Of a stretch of 64,000 nt of DNA, positions 1 to 8,743 are shown piece by piece. The stretch is from contig NZ_KB891805.1 of NCBI RefSeq assembly GCF_000373565.1, forward strand, positions 1-64,000, given 5' to 3'. The stretch's first letter is position 1. The number at the start of each line of letters is the position of its first letter. Below the pieces are notes generated by a model. It searched no databases, was not told where the DNA came from, and worked only from the letters and a program-made list of their open reading frames with translations. The position numbers and the translations under genes were made by a program. This DNA comes from Streptomyces sp. HmicA12 (lineage in GTDB: Bacteria; Actinomycetota; Actinomycetes; Streptomycetales; Streptomycetaceae).

Positions 1-1
1 C

Positions 2-429
2 TGGCGGGCCGCCGAGCCCGCCCGGGTGGCCCGAGCAGCGACCGAGGCGGCGCTGACCGAGCAGATCCGCAGCATTCACACCGCCACCAAGGGCGCCTAC
101 GGCGTTCCCCGGATCACGCGTGAGCTGCGGGAATCAGGTCCGGTGGTGAATCACAAGCGGGTCGCGCGATTGATGCGGGCCGCGGCATGACCGGCCGTCA
201 CTTGCGCAAGGGCAAGCGGACCACGGTCCAAGACGCGCGAGCACCCAAGGCCCCGGACCTGGTGGGGCGTGACTTCACCGCGCCCAGAACGGATGTGCGC
301 TGGTGCGGAGACATTACGTATCTGCCGGTCGGGAACGACTGGATGTATCTCGCCACCGTCATCGACATGCATTCGCGGCGGGTAGTCGGCTGGTCCATGG
401 CCGAGCACATATCGACCTGTCGACCTTAG
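2..429 (+). pseudogene. IS3-family transposase orfB remnant, frameshifted and 3'-truncated
   Basis: The frame from base 2 to the stop at 188-190 reads like the HTH_21 segment of IS3-type orfB transposases (IHTATKGAYGVPRI, then HKRVARLMRAA). The protein continues in another frame from the ATG at 187 with the start of the rve/DDE integrase core (DVRWCGDITYLPVG, then WMYLATVIDMHSRRVVGW). The two parts overlap at an ATGA, so one base has been lost at about 187. After GWSMAEH, near base 408, homology stops and an unrelated tail runs to a stop at 427-429. The second and third catalytic acidic residues are missing, so the element cannot be active. Its upstream end lies outside the window. Confidence 0.8.
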
Positions 430-582
430 ACAACTTTCTCGAGGTTCAAGCAGATTGATCGCGGGCGAGGCGGTGTCTCAACTACTGGGCGCCGCCTCCG
501 CGGCAACGCTCGTTAGCACTCCGTGAGAATCTTCCAACCTGGCAAGAGTGACCGCGAGTTGGACGGATCTGTAGATCGACGA
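430..582. other. junction between two IS remnants, no gene seen
   Basis: About 150 bases separate the broken IS3 copy from the leader hairpin of the next transposase. I see no convincing reading frame and no clear target-site duplication. It may hold the ragged ends of both elements. Confidence 0.5.
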
Positions 583-633
583 AGCTCCTGGTAGACGAGT
601 TGTCGACCAAGATCAACCGTCGTTCCAGGAGCT
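583..633 (+). promoter_or_regulatory. stem-loop masking the transposase ribosome binding site
   Basis: Perfect 9-bp arms AGCTCCTGG (583-591) and CCAGGAGCT (625-633) enclose a 33-base loop. The right arm holds the AGGAG Shine-Dalgarno sequence of the GTG start at 638. Transcripts entering from outside would fold and hide this site, a known way in which insertion sequences limit expression from read-through transcription. The structure is read from sequence; the function is inferred. Confidence 0.6.
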
Positions 634-637
634 CCGC

Positions 638-1397
638 GTGCTCGTCCACCCGTCGGCCATCGATCTGTCCACCGCGCACCTGTGTCACCTGAGCCGGGTG
701 ATGGCCACGCGGCGCCGGGAGATAGGCAGTCGGCGGCGGCTGACTCCCCGGCGCCAGGCCCTGCTGGCCCTGGCCCATCTGCGATGTGGCGATACGTACG
801 CGCAACTCGCGGCCGGGTTCGGCATCGGGATCGCCACCGTCTACCGCTACGTCCGCGAGGCGATCGACGTCCTGGCTGCGCTCGCGCCCACGCTCGACGA
901 GGCAATGGTGACGGCCCGTTCGAAGGCGTACGTGATCCTGGACGGCACCGTGCTGCCGATCAACCGGATCGCCGCCGACCGGCCCTACTACACCGGCAAG
1001 AAGCGGCACCACGGCATGAACGTGCAGGCGCTGACCGATACGTTCGGGGGGCTGCTGTGGGCCTCGCCCGCACTGCCCGGCGCCACCCACGACCTGACGG
1101 CGGCCCGCAAGCACGGCATCATCGACGCCCTCGCCGACGCCGGCCTCAAATGCTGGGCCGATTAAGGCGCATCAGGGCGCGGCCCGCAACGTCCGCGTCC
1201 CGTTCAAGGGGCGCCGCCCGAAGCGGTGGCAACGACGCCACAACACCACCCACGCAAAGATCCGCTGCGTCGGCGAGCAGGCCATGGCCACGCTCAAGAG
1301 CTGGCGCCTCCTGCGCAAGCTGCGCTGCAGCACCAACCGCATCACCGCGACCGTCAAGGCCGTGCTCGCCCTTCACCTCACGGCCGCATCAGAATGA
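638..1397 (+). pseudogene. IS5-family (DDE_Tnp_4 type) transposase, frameshifted
   Basis: The first part (638-1165) has an N-terminal helix-turn-helix (TYAQLAAGFGIGIATVYRYV) and the start of the DDE domain (YVILDGTVLPINR; PGATHDLTAARKHG). A stop is reached at GAT TAA (1160-1165). Reading one base on, from 1164 to the TGA at 1395-1397, gives the expected C-terminal end (RRPKRWQRRHNTTHAKIRCVG, then a helix ending in VKAVLALHLTAASE). A single extra T near 1163 therefore broke an otherwise full-length copy of about 250 residues. The start is GTG at 638, behind AGGAG. Programmed frameshifting is possible in some IS5 relatives, but I see no slippery run of As here. Confidence 0.8.
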
Positions 1398-1401
1398 AAA
1401 C

Positions 1402-1429
1402 ACCTCACTGATGTCACTGTCAGTGAGGT
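1402..1429 (+). terminator. stem-loop just after the IS5-like transposase
   Basis: ACCTCACTG (1402-1410) and CAGTGAGGT (1421-1429) are perfect 9-bp arms around a 10-base loop, only 4 bases past the reconstructed transposase stop. It may be a terminator or the subterminal hairpin of the element. No long T run follows. Confidence 0.5.
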
Positions 1430-1704
1430 TCCGTGTGGGCAGTCGCTCGGCCGACCCTGGCGAACAGGGAGGCCGGGAGGGTTTGCTGCGCCGGTCGGAC
1501 GACTTGGAGTGGCATTCGATTCTCCCCGGATTCTCCCCAGCATCGAGAAGCAGTCAAAAGGCCAGGTCAGAGGCTTAGTTACGGCAGGGTGAGGAGATCA
1601 CCCGCATCACTTCTCCCCAGGGGCTCCCCAGAGCCCCAAATCGTGGTTTGTGATGGGGGTGCAGAAGCAGACCATGTGCGCGGCGCGAATGGGTCGGCCC
1701 ATCC
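1430..1704. other. intergenic DNA between IS remnant and corA, no gene seen
   Basis: The stretch is less GC-rich than its surroundings. It repeats short words such as TTCTCCCC three times (about 1521-1616). I find no coding signal. It could be the remnant of an integration site, but no tRNA end or repeat supports this. Confidence 0.4.
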
Positions 1705-2844
1705 CTAGAGCCAGTCTCGCCGCTTGAAAATAACATACAAACCGGTACAGACAACCCCCATCAAGCCGACTGCGAAGGGGTATCCGAGGCTCCAGCTCAA
1801 CTCGGGCATCTGCTCGAAGTTCATGCCGTAGATGGTTCCAACGAGTGTGGGTGCAAAGAGAATTGCGGCCCAGGCTGAAATCTTCTTGATCTCCTCGTTC
1901 TGCTCGAACCCCGCCTCCGCGAGGGCCCGCATCTCCGCGTTCTGCTGCTGTGTCACCAGGGTCGCGTTCACCGTCAGGATGTCGGCGAGTGCCTGGCGGA
2001 AGCCGTCGACGCGTTCGCTGGTGTGCGTGACGTGGTCGGCGACGTCGCGGAGGTAGCGCTGGAGTTCCTCGTCGGTGCCGTACTTCGCGAAACCCGCCAT
2101 CAGGCCGTGCAGCATGCCCACCAGGGGGCGGGTGGCGCGCTGGAACTCGACCATTTCCCGGGAGAGTTCGTAGATGCGCCGGGAGACCTCGGGGGCGCCG
2201 GAGAAGACCTCCGTCTCGATCTCGTCGATGTCGTTCTGGACGCCGTCCACGACCGGGACGTAGCCGTCGACGACGGCGTCGAGGATCGCGTACAGGATCG
2301 CCTCGGGGCCGAGCTTGAGGAGTTCGGGGGTCTGCTCCATGCGGCGGCGCACCGCCGACAGGTCCGGGGCCGCGCCGTGCCTGACCGTGATCACGAAGTC
2401 CGCGCCGACGAAGACGTGCAACTCGCCGAAGTCGACCTCCTCGGAGGCGTCCAGGTAGCGGGCCGCGCGCAGGACGACGAAGAGCGTCTCCCCGTAGCGC
2501 TCCAGCTTCGGGCGCTGGTGCGCCTCCATCGCGTCCTCGACCGCGAGCTCGTGCAGGTCGAACTCGGCGGCCAGCGACTTGAGTTCGGACTCGGTCGGGC
2601 GGGCCAGGCCGATCCACGCCGTCGTCCGCGGCTTCTCGCGCAGTTTGCGGTACGTGTCCGTGAGCGACGCGGGACTCGCCACCCGCACCCCGTCCCGGTA
2701 GAGCGCCGCGTGCACCACACTGTCCGGCGACGCGTCCTGCGGGGTGTCCGGCTCGGCGGCGGGCCGAGTGCGCGTACCGGCCGGCGGGCGCGGGTCCGCG
2801 CCCCGGCGCCAGGTGTAGCGGCGTCCATCCTGCCGTCGCGGCAT
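1705..2844 (-). CDS. corA: CorA-type magnesium/cobalt transport protein
   Basis: The 379-residue protein matches bacterial CorA: a cytoplasmic alpha/beta domain and long helices (residues about 40-310), then two C-terminal membrane helices. The first helix ends in the Mg2+-selecting YGMN motif at about residue 340 and the second ends at the basic tail FKRRDWL. It would form a pentameric channel admitting Mg2+ and probably Co2+ or Ni2+. The start is the ATG at 2844, with AAGGAGG six bases upstream; the frame stays open for hundreds of codons further upstream, but that is antisense shadow of the next gene. The basic N-terminus (MPRRQDGRRYTWRRG) is a typical actinobacterial addition. The last 150 bases are less GC-rich, toward the IS side. 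Confidence 0.93.
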   Translation of the reverse strand: MPRRQDGRRYTWRRGADPRPPAGTRTRPAAEPDTPQDASPDSVVHAALYRDGVRVASPASLTDTYRKLREKPRTTAWIGLARPTESELKSLAAEFDLHELAVEDAMEAHQRPKLERYGETLFVVLRAARYLDASEEVDFGELHVFVGADFVITVRHGAAPDLSAVRRRMEQTPELLKLGPEAILYAILDAVVDGYVPVVDGVQNDIDEIETEVFSGAPEVSRRIYELSREMVEFQRATRPLVGMLHGLMAGFAKYGTDEELQRYLRDVADHVTHTSERVDGFRQALADILTVNATLVTQQQNAEMRALAEAGFEQNEEIKKISAWAAILFAPTLVGTIYGMNFEQMPELSWSLGYPFAVGLMGVVCTGLYVIFKRRDWL

Positions 2845-2952
2845 CGCCGCCTCCTTCGTCGGGGTCCCGGGCAGCGTATCCAGCGTGAGCCGTCCGCCCC
2901 GGCACCGGCATCGCGGACAGTGTCTGACCGCATCCCCGGCTACCGTCGCCCC

Positions 2953-4074
2953 ATGACGACGAAGCCGATCACCGCACGCGCGCTGGGCCGGGCCACCCTG
3001 GAGCGGCAACTGCTGCTGCGCCGCGCTCCCAAGAAGGCCGGGCAGGTGGAAGAGGCCGTGGCCCATCTCGTCGGGCTCCAGGCGCAGGAGGTCCGCCCGC
3101 CCTACCTCGCGCTCGCCGCCCGGCTCGACGGCTTCGCGCCCGCCGACCTCTCCGACGCCCTGCAGGCCCGGCGCGTCGCCCGCCTCGTCACCATGCGCTC
3201 CACCATCCACCTGCACACCGCCGAGGACTGCATGACGCTGCGCCCCCTGGTGCAGCCCGCCCGGGAGCGGGAGCTGCGCATGTTCCGCAAGGGGCTCGAA
3301 GGCGTCGACGTCGACCGGCTGGCCGCTCTGACGCGTACGGCCGTGGAGGAGGAGCCGCGCACGCCGAAGGAGCTGCGCGAGCTGCTCCTCGCCGAGTGGC
3401 CGGACGCCGACCCGCAGGCCCTCACCATCGCCGCCCGCTGCTCCCTGCCGCTCGTCCAGGTCACCCCGCGCGGACTGTGGCGGCGCAGCGGCGGCGTGCG
3501 GCTGACCACGGCCGAGCACTGGCTGGACGCGCCCGCCGAACCCACCCCGGCGCCCGACGCCACGATCCTGCGCTACCTCGGCGCCTTCGGGCCCGCCTCC
3601 GTCAAGGACTTCCAGCAGTGGGCCGGGATCACCCGTACCAAGGACGCCTTCGAACGGCTGCGGCCGAGCCTCGTGACGTTCCGCGACGAGCACGGCGTGG
3701 AGCTGTTCGACCTGCCCGACGCCCCGCGTCCCGACGAGGACACCCCGGCGCCGCCGCGCCTCCTCGCCGAGTTCGACAACCTCCTCCTCTCGCACGCCGA
3801 CCGCACCCGCGTGATCCACGAGGCCGACCGGGGCCGCAACTGGCAGGTGAACACCGCCTACTTGACGTTCCTCGTCGACGGGATGCTCGCCGGGCTGTGG
3901 ACGCTCCGGGAACCGAAGAAGGGGGAGGGGACCGGGAGCCGCCTCACGCTGGAACCCTTCGGCCGGCTCACCCGTGAGCAGCGCGAGGAACTCGTCGCCG
4001 AGGCGGAGCGCACGGCTGCCGTCCTGGAGGCACCCGGGCCGGTCACCGTCGACTTCGGCGCCGTACGCGCGTAG
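2953..4074 (+). CDS. winged-helix DNA-binding domain protein (AlkZ/HTH_42 family)
   Basis: This 373-residue protein begins with a short helical segment and carries the family hallmark HLVGLQAQEVRPPYLALAARL at residues about 36-56 (the segment varies little in HTH_42 proteins). Then comes RLVTMRSTIHLHTAED and, late in the protein, LLAEFDNLLLSHADRTRV. Relatives include AlkZ/YcaQ, DNA glycosylases that open interstrand crosslinks or remove alkylated bases. The QAQ-type motif near residue 50 is where those enzymes have a catalytic Gln-x-Gln, so glycosylase activity is plausible here but not shown. The ATG at 2953 is 108 bases from the divergent corA start. The stop is four bases before the convergent lysE gene. 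Confidence 0.8.
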   Translation: MTTKPITARALGRATLERQLLLRRAPKKAGQVEEAVAHLVGLQAQEVRPPYLALAARLDGFAPADLSDALQARRVARLVTMRSTIHLHTAEDCMTLRPLVQPARERELRMFRKGLEGVDVDRLAALTRTAVEEEPRTPKELRELLLAEWPDADPQALTIAARCSLPLVQVTPRGLWRRSGGVRLTTAEHWLDAPAEPTPAPDATILRYLGAFGPASVKDFQQWAGITRTKDAFERLRPSLVTFRDEHGVELFDLPDAPRPDEDTPAPPRLLAEFDNLLLSHADRTRVIHEADRGRNWQVNTAYLTFLVDGMLAGLWTLREPKKGEGTGSRLTLEPFGRLTREQREELVAEAERTAAVLEAPGPVTVDFGAVRA

Positions 4075-4078
4075 GAGC

Positions 4079-4741
4079 TCAGTCCGCCCGGCCCGTCGCC
4101 GCCACCGCGACCCCGAGACCTATCAGCGCGAACCCGCCCGTGCCGCCGATCATCGACAGGCGGCGGTCCGAGCCCGCGAACCAGTTGCGTGCCGCCGACG
4201 CCGTCAGCCCCCACAGTGTGTCCGTGACCAGGCCGATGGAGATCGGTATCAGGCCCAACATCAGCATCTGGAGCGGGACGTGACCCGCGTCGTGGTTCAC
4301 GAACTGCGGCAGCACGGCGGCGAAGAAGACGATCCCCTTGGGGTTGGTGACACCCACCAGCGCCCCGTCGAGCATCGTGCGCCCGGTGCTCCGCGCGGAC
4401 ACCGCCGGCCCCCGTGCGCCCTGCGTGCCCTGTATGTCCGACACCTTCATGTCGCGCCGGTGCCGGAAGGCCTGCACGCCCAGGTGGACGAGATAGGCCG
4501 CGCCCGCCAGCTTCACGGTCACGAACAGCGTCGCCGAACGCTCCACCAGCGCCCCGATGCCCAGCGCCACCGCCACCACCAGCAGATACGACCCGAATAC
4601 GTTGCCCAGCGCCGTCGCCACCGCCGTCCTTCGCCCGTGCGCCAGCGCCCGTCCGATCACGAACAGCACGCTCGGCCCGGGGATCACGATCACCAGCAGC
4701 GACATCGCCGCGAACGCCAGATACCGGTCCGTCGACACCAT
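4079..4741 (-). CDS. LysE/RhtB-family amino-acid exporter
   Basis: 220 residues with about six hydrophobic segments and the family signature near the N-terminus (SLLVIVIPGPSVLFVIGRAL, with the conserved PGP). A second signature, GVTNPKGIVFFAAVLPQFV, lies at residues about 130-150. LysE proteins export amino acids, homoserine lactones or small metabolites by proton antiport. I start it at the ATG at 4741 (MVSTDRYL) rather than the upstream glycine-rich extension. It is divergent from a LysR regulator 95 bases away, the usual arrangement for an exporter controlled by its own LysR protein. The substrate cannot be read from sequence. Confidence 0.88.
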   Translation of the reverse strand: MVSTDRYLAFAAMSLLVIVIPGPSVLFVIGRALAHGRRTAVATALGNVFGSYLLVVAVALGIGALVERSATLFVTVKLAGAAYLVHLGVQAFRHRRDMKVSDIQGTQGARGPAVSARSTGRTMLDGALVGVTNPKGIVFFAAVLPQFVNHDAGHVPLQMLMLGLIPISIGLVTDTLWGLTASAARNWFAGSDRRLSMIGGTGGFALIGLGVAVAATGRAD

Positions 4742-4836
4742 GTGCCCACCCCCCCCCACATTCCCCCGCCGTCCAGGGATGCCATCCCATCACCCCCTCG
4801 TACGTCATTGAAGACCACGGCACTGACAATCGAGCC

Positions 4837-5736
4837 ATGGAACTGCGCCAGCTCGCCTACTTCGTGACGGTCGCCGAGGAACTCCACTTCGGCCGGGCCG
4901 CCGAGCGGCTGCACATCGTCCAGTCGGCGGTGAGCCAGCAGATCCGCAGACTCGAGAAGGAGTTGGGCCGCGACCTGTTCGACCGCTCGCCGCGCCACGT
5001 GCGGCTCACCGGCGCGGGGGAGCGGCTGCTGCCCGAGGCGCGGGCCGTGCTCGCCGCCGCCGAGCGGGCCAGGGCGGTGGTGACGGGCCGCACGGCGCTG
5101 CGCGTCGGCACCAGCACCGGCCTCGGCGCGCACCTGGACCGGGTGCTCGCCGCGTACGCGACGCTCCGGCCAGACATCGGCGTCGAGCTGCTGTCGGCGC
5201 CCTCACGCCAACGCCTGGAGCAGGTACGGGAGGGGCGGCTCGACGCGACGTTCCTGCGGACCGGCGCCGACGGGCCGGACCTCGCACCCGGGCTGCGCGC
5301 CGCGCCCGTGTGGCAGGAGCCGCTGCTGGCCGCCCTGCCGGCCCGGCACCCGCTCGCCGCCGCACCGGACGTCGCCGTCGCCGACCTCGCCGCCCTGCCG
5401 CTCGGCCTCACCGAACGGCGCAACCACCCGGCCCTCGTCGACCTCGTCGTCGGCGCCTGCCACGACGCCGGATTCGAGCCGTGCCCCGGACCCACCTGCG
5501 GCACGCTGCAGGACACGCTCGCCACGATCGGCGCCGGCGCCACCCCGGTCTGGACGGTCGTCTACGCCTCGCACGCGAGCACGCTCAACACCTCCCGGGT
5601 CGCCTTCGTACCGTTCCGCGCGCCGGGCCTCTCCCTGACCACGACGCTCGTGACCCGCGCCGGGGAAGGGGAACCGGACGACGCCCTCGCCGCCTTCCGG
5701 AAAGCGTGCCTGACCGGCAACGATCTCGATCGCTGA
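4837..5736 (+). CDS. LysR-family transcriptional regulator
   Basis: 299 residues. The N-terminal winged helix (MELRQLAYFVTVAEELHFGR, continuing HIVQSAVSQQIRRLEKELG) occupies residues 1-65 and a periplasmic-binding-protein-like effector domain follows from about residue 85. The start ATG at 4837 gives the canonical LysR N-terminus. It diverges from the lysE-type exporter and probably regulates it and itself. No T-N11-A operator stood out clearly in the short intergenic space. It could also affect the tautomerase gene downstream. Confidence 0.92.
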   Translation: MELRQLAYFVTVAEELHFGRAAERLHIVQSAVSQQIRRLEKELGRDLFDRSPRHVRLTGAGERLLPEARAVLAAAERARAVVTGRTALRVGTSTGLGAHLDRVLAAYATLRPDIGVELLSAPSRQRLEQVREGRLDATFLRTGADGPDLAPGLRAAPVWQEPLLAALPARHPLAAAPDVAVADLAALPLGLTERRNHPALVDLVVGACHDAGFEPCPGPTCGTLQDTLATIGAGATPVWTVVYASHASTLNTSRVAFVPFRAPGLSLTTTLVTRAGEGEPDDALAAFRKACLTGNDLDR

Positions 5737-5842
5737 TCGCTGCGGTCGCGAACTGCTTCTTGGTCGCGGGCGCCCGCCGCGATGAACTGAACCCGCAAGC
5801 CGGAAGCCACCCGGAAACCGTTCCGGACAAGGGAGTTCAGTC

Positions 5843-6049
5843 ATGCCGATCGTCACCGTCCAGCAGGGCCCCCGCGACGTCGAGGCCAAGCGCGAACTGG
5901 TCAAGAAGATCACGGACGCGTTCGTCGACGCGTACAAGCTGCCCGCCGAGACCGTCCAGGTCTGGATCCACGAGTTCCCCGCCGACAGCTGGGGCGCGGC
6001 GGGCACCCTCACCGCGGACAAGCAGGGGCAGAAGCAGGGGCAGAAGTAG
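5843..6049 (+). CDS. 4-oxalocrotonate tautomerase-family small enzyme
   Basis: 68 residues, the usual size of 4-OT subunits. After removal of Met1 the protein starts with Pro (PIVTVQQGPRDVEAKRELVK), the catalytic general base of this family. The body has the beta-alpha-beta pattern, and VQVWIHEFPADSWGAAG matches the second half, including the active-site region. The C-terminus is an unusual repeat GQKQGQK. It probably acts as a hexameric tautomerase or isomerase; the substrate is unknown. An AAGGGAG-type ribosome site precedes the ATG. Confidence 0.85.
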   Translation: MPIVTVQQGPRDVEAKRELVKKITDAFVDAYKLPAETVQVWIHEFPADSWGAAGTLTADKQGQKQGQK

Positions 6050-6064
6050 GGGCTCAGGGCGGGG

Positions 6065-6916
6065 CTACGGCAGCAGCCCCGCCCGCCGCGCCTCCACCAC
6101 CGCTGCGCCCCGCGTGTGCGCCCCCAGCTTCCGCATGGCGGACCGCAGATACCCCTTGACGGTCTCCGGGCGCAGACCGAGACGATCCGCCGCCACCGCG
6201 TTCGTCGAGCCCGACGCCACACACGCGAGGACGTCGATCTCGCGCGGCGCGAGCGCCACGGCAGTCTCCCGCTCGACCGGCGACGGCGACGGTGCGGGCG
6301 CCGAGGCCGACGCCAACCGGCCGCACACCGCGAGCAGCTCCGCCCGCAGCGCCGGGTCGACGATCCTCGGCGCGAGCGCCCGCAACGCCCCGTGCGCCTC
6401 CCGGACCTCCTCCCACGCTCCGCGGCTCTCGACCGCGGGTGCGGCCGCCGCCGTCAGCAGCGAGTACGCCTCGTCCCGCACCAGCAGCGCCTGCTCCACG
6501 TCGCGGGCCGCCGCCATCGCCGCGTTCAGCACCCGGTCGCCCAGCGGCTGTGCGGTGCGCAGCGCCCCGTAGAGCACACCTCGCACCCGGCGCCGTACGA
6601 CGACGGGCACCGCGAGCACCGAGCGCAGGCCCTCGGCCGCGACGGCCGTGTCGTACTCGTGGCTGATGTGCCGTGAGCCGTGGTAATCGGTGACCGCGCA
6701 GGCCCTGGCCAGCGAGAGCGTCTTGCCGCCGAGCCCGTTGCCCGCGGCCACCGCGAGGCCGCGCAGCGCGTGCGTGGCGGCCCCGCTCAGCTCGCCGATG
6801 CGCACCTGTCCCGCGCCCGCCGTCAGGCCGCCGAACGCGACCGGAAGGCCGGTGCCTCGGCGCAGCCGCGCCAGCGCCGCACGCATCTCCACCGCGTCGG
6901 AGGCCTCCGCGCTCAC
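6065..6916 (-). CDS. GAF-LuxR transcriptional regulator
   Basis: 283 residues from a GTG start at 6916 that has GGAG upstream. Residues about 25-160 look like a GAF-type sensory domain (VRIGELSGAATHALRG; the segment after RSVLAVPVVVRRRVRGVLYG). The C-terminal LuxR/NarL helix-turn-helix is clear (LAPREIDVLACVASGSTN, then LRPETVKGYLRSAMRKLGAH). It diverges from the pair of acyl-CoA ligase genes and is probably their regulator, sensing the free acid or CoA ester. Such GAF-LuxR proteins accompany aromatic or fatty acid activation genes in actinobacteria. The much longer open frame in this phase is antisense shadow of the ligases. Confidence 0.85.
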   Translation of the reverse strand: MSAEASDAVEMRAALARLRRGTGLPVAFGGLTAGAGQVRIGELSGAATHALRGLAVAAGNGLGGKTLSLARACAVTDYHGSRHISHEYDTAVAAEGLRSVLAVPVVVRRRVRGVLYGALRTAQPLGDRVLNAAMAAARDVEQALLVRDEAYSLLTAAAAPAVESRGAWEEVREAHGALRALAPRIVDPALRAELLAVCGRLASASAPAPSPSPVERETAVALAPREIDVLACVASGSTNAVAADRLGLRPETVKGYLRSAMRKLGAHTRGAAVVEARRAGLLP

Positions 6917-7051
6917 CCTCGATCTCCTCGCTGTGCTCCGTTCACCCCCGTTCGGGGGTGGTGAGATCCACGTCACGGCTACACGATGACAGACACGGTC
7001 CGCAATGACACGGTCCGCGACGGAGCGGAACCTCGGGACACAGGAGCACCC

Positions 7052-8743
7052 ATGACGACGGCGAACGGCCCCACGCAGCAGTTCCGCACGGCCCGTGACT
7101 TCCTGCTGCGGCACGCCCAGGACTACGAGACGGCCTACGAGGGCTTCGTCTGGCCCCGGCCCGAGCGGTTCAACTGGGCGCTCGACTGGTTCGACGTCAT
7201 CGCCGAGGGCAACGCGCGCACCGCCCTGCACATCGTCGAGGAGGACGGCCGCGAGATCACCATCTCGTACGGCGAGATGTCGGTGCGCTCGGGCCAGGTC
7301 GCGAACTGGCTGCGCGCCCAGGGCGTGCGGGCCGGCGACCGGATCCTCCTGATGCTCGGCAACCAGCAGGAACTGTGGATGACCATGCTCGCCGCGATGA
7401 AGCTGCGCGCGGTCGTCATCCCGGCGACAACCCTGCTCGGCCCCGCCGACCTGCGGGACCGCATCGAGCGCGGCAACGCCTCCCATGTGATCGTGCGCGC
7501 CGACGACACGGCCAAGTTCGACGACGTACCCGGCGACTACACCCGGATCGCCGTCAAGGACGTGGGCGCCGAACCCGTCCCCGGATGGCGGGACTTCGAC
7601 GACGCGTTCGGCGCGGACGCCCACTTCGAGCCCGACGGCGTCACCCTCGCCGACGACGCGCTGCTCCTCTACTTCACGTCCGGGACGACGGCCCGCCCCA
7701 AGCTCGTCGAGCACACCCATGTCTCCTACCCCGTAGGCCACTTGGCGACGATGTACTGGATCGGCCTGCGCCCCGGCGACGTCCACCTGAACATCTCCTC
7801 GCCGGGCTGGGCCAAGCACGCCTGGTCGAACTTCTTCGCGCCGTGGAACGCCGAGGCGACCGTCTTCCTCTACAACTACACACGCTTCGACGCCGGAAAG
7901 CTGATGGCCGCGATGGACGCCGCGGGCGTCACCTCGTTCTGCGCGCCGCCCACCGTGTGGCGCATGCTGATCCAGGCCGACCTGACCCAACTCCGCACCC
8001 GGCCGAGGGAAGTGGTGGCCGCGGGCGAGCCGCTCAACCCCGAGGTCATCGAGCAGGTGAAGCGCGCCTGGGGCGTCACCATCCGCGACGGCTTCGGCCA
8101 GACCGAGACCGCCGTCCAGGTCTCCAACAGCCCGGGCCAGCTCCTCAAGACCGGATCCATGGGCCGCCCGAGCCCCGGCTACAAGGTCGACCTCCTCGAT
8201 CCGGTCACCGGTGAACCGGGCGCGCAGGAGGGCGAGATCAGCCTCGACCTGTCCGCGAACCCCGTCGGTCTGATGGTCGGCTACCACGGCGACCCGGAGC
8301 GCACCGCCGAGGCGATGGCGGCCGGCTACTACCGCACCGGCGACATCGGATCCCGGGACGCCGACGGCTACCTGACGTACGTGGGCCGGGCCGACGACGT
8401 CTTCAAGGCGAGCGACTACAAGATCAGCCCCTTCGAGCTGGAGAGCGCCCTGCTGGAGCACGACGCGGTCGCCGAGGCCGCCGTCGTGCCCGCACCGGAC
8501 GAGCTGCGGCTCGCCGTCCCGAAGGCGTACGTCGTCCTCGCCGAGGGGTACGAACCGGGCCCGGACACCGCCAAGTTGCTCTTCGAGCACTCTCGCGCGG
8601 TCCTCGCGCCGTACAAGCGCCTGCGCCGCATCGAGTTCGGGGAGCTGCCCAAGACGGTCTCCGGCAAGATCCGCCGCATCGAGCTGCGCGAGGCCACCGC
8701 GCAGGGCTCGACCGCCGAGTACCGCGAGGAGGACTTCCGGTGA
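7052..8743 (+). CDS. acyl-CoA synthetase, medium-chain or aryl type (AMP-binding)
   Basis: 563 residues of the ANL adenylate-forming family. The P-loop [17 protein letters not shown] is at about 207. [11 protein letters not shown] (A5) follows at about 350, [15 protein letters not shown] (A8 hinge) at 426-440 and the catalytic lysine motif KTVSGKIRR near 536. The overall spacing and the [13 protein letters not shown] segment match medium-chain acyl-CoA and benzoate/2-aminobenzoate-type ligases, which convert a carboxylic acid, ATP and CoA to the thioester. The ATG at 7052 with CAGGAG is preferred over an in-frame ATG at 6986. The next ligase gene overlaps the stop, so the two are translated together. 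Confidence 0.87.
   Translation: MTTANGPTQQFRTARDFLLRHAQDYETAYEGFVWPRPERFNWALDWFDVIAEGNARTALHIVEEDGREITISYGEMSVRSGQVANWLRAQGVRAGDRILLMLGNQQELWMTMLAAMKLRAVVIPATTLLGPADLRDRIERGNASHVIVRADDTAKFDDVPGDYTRIAVKDVGAEPVPGWRDFDDAFGADAHFEPDGVTLADDALLLYFTSGTTARPKLVEHTHVSYPVGHLATMYWIGLRPGDVHLNISSPGWAKHAWSNFFAPWNAEATVFLYNYTRFDAGKLMAAMDAAGVTSFCAPPTVWRMLIQADLTQLRTRPREVVAAGEPLNPEVIEQVKRAWGVTIRDGFGQTETAVQVSNSPGQLLKTGSMGRPSPGYKVDLLDPVTGEPGAQEGEISLDLSANPVGLMVGYHGDPERTAEAMAAGYYRTGDIGSRDADGYLTYVGRADDVFKASDYKISPFELESALLEHDAVAEAAVVPAPDELRLAVPKAYVVLAEGYEPGPDTAKLLFEHSRAVLAPYKRLRRIEFGELPKTVSGKIRRIELREATAQGSTAEYREEDFR

Noticed and set aside
1705..3819. 704-codon open frame on the minus strand
   Set aside because: Only the last 379 codons (from ATG 2844) read as CorA; the upstream part is antisense to the HTH_42 gene and has no protein-like composition.
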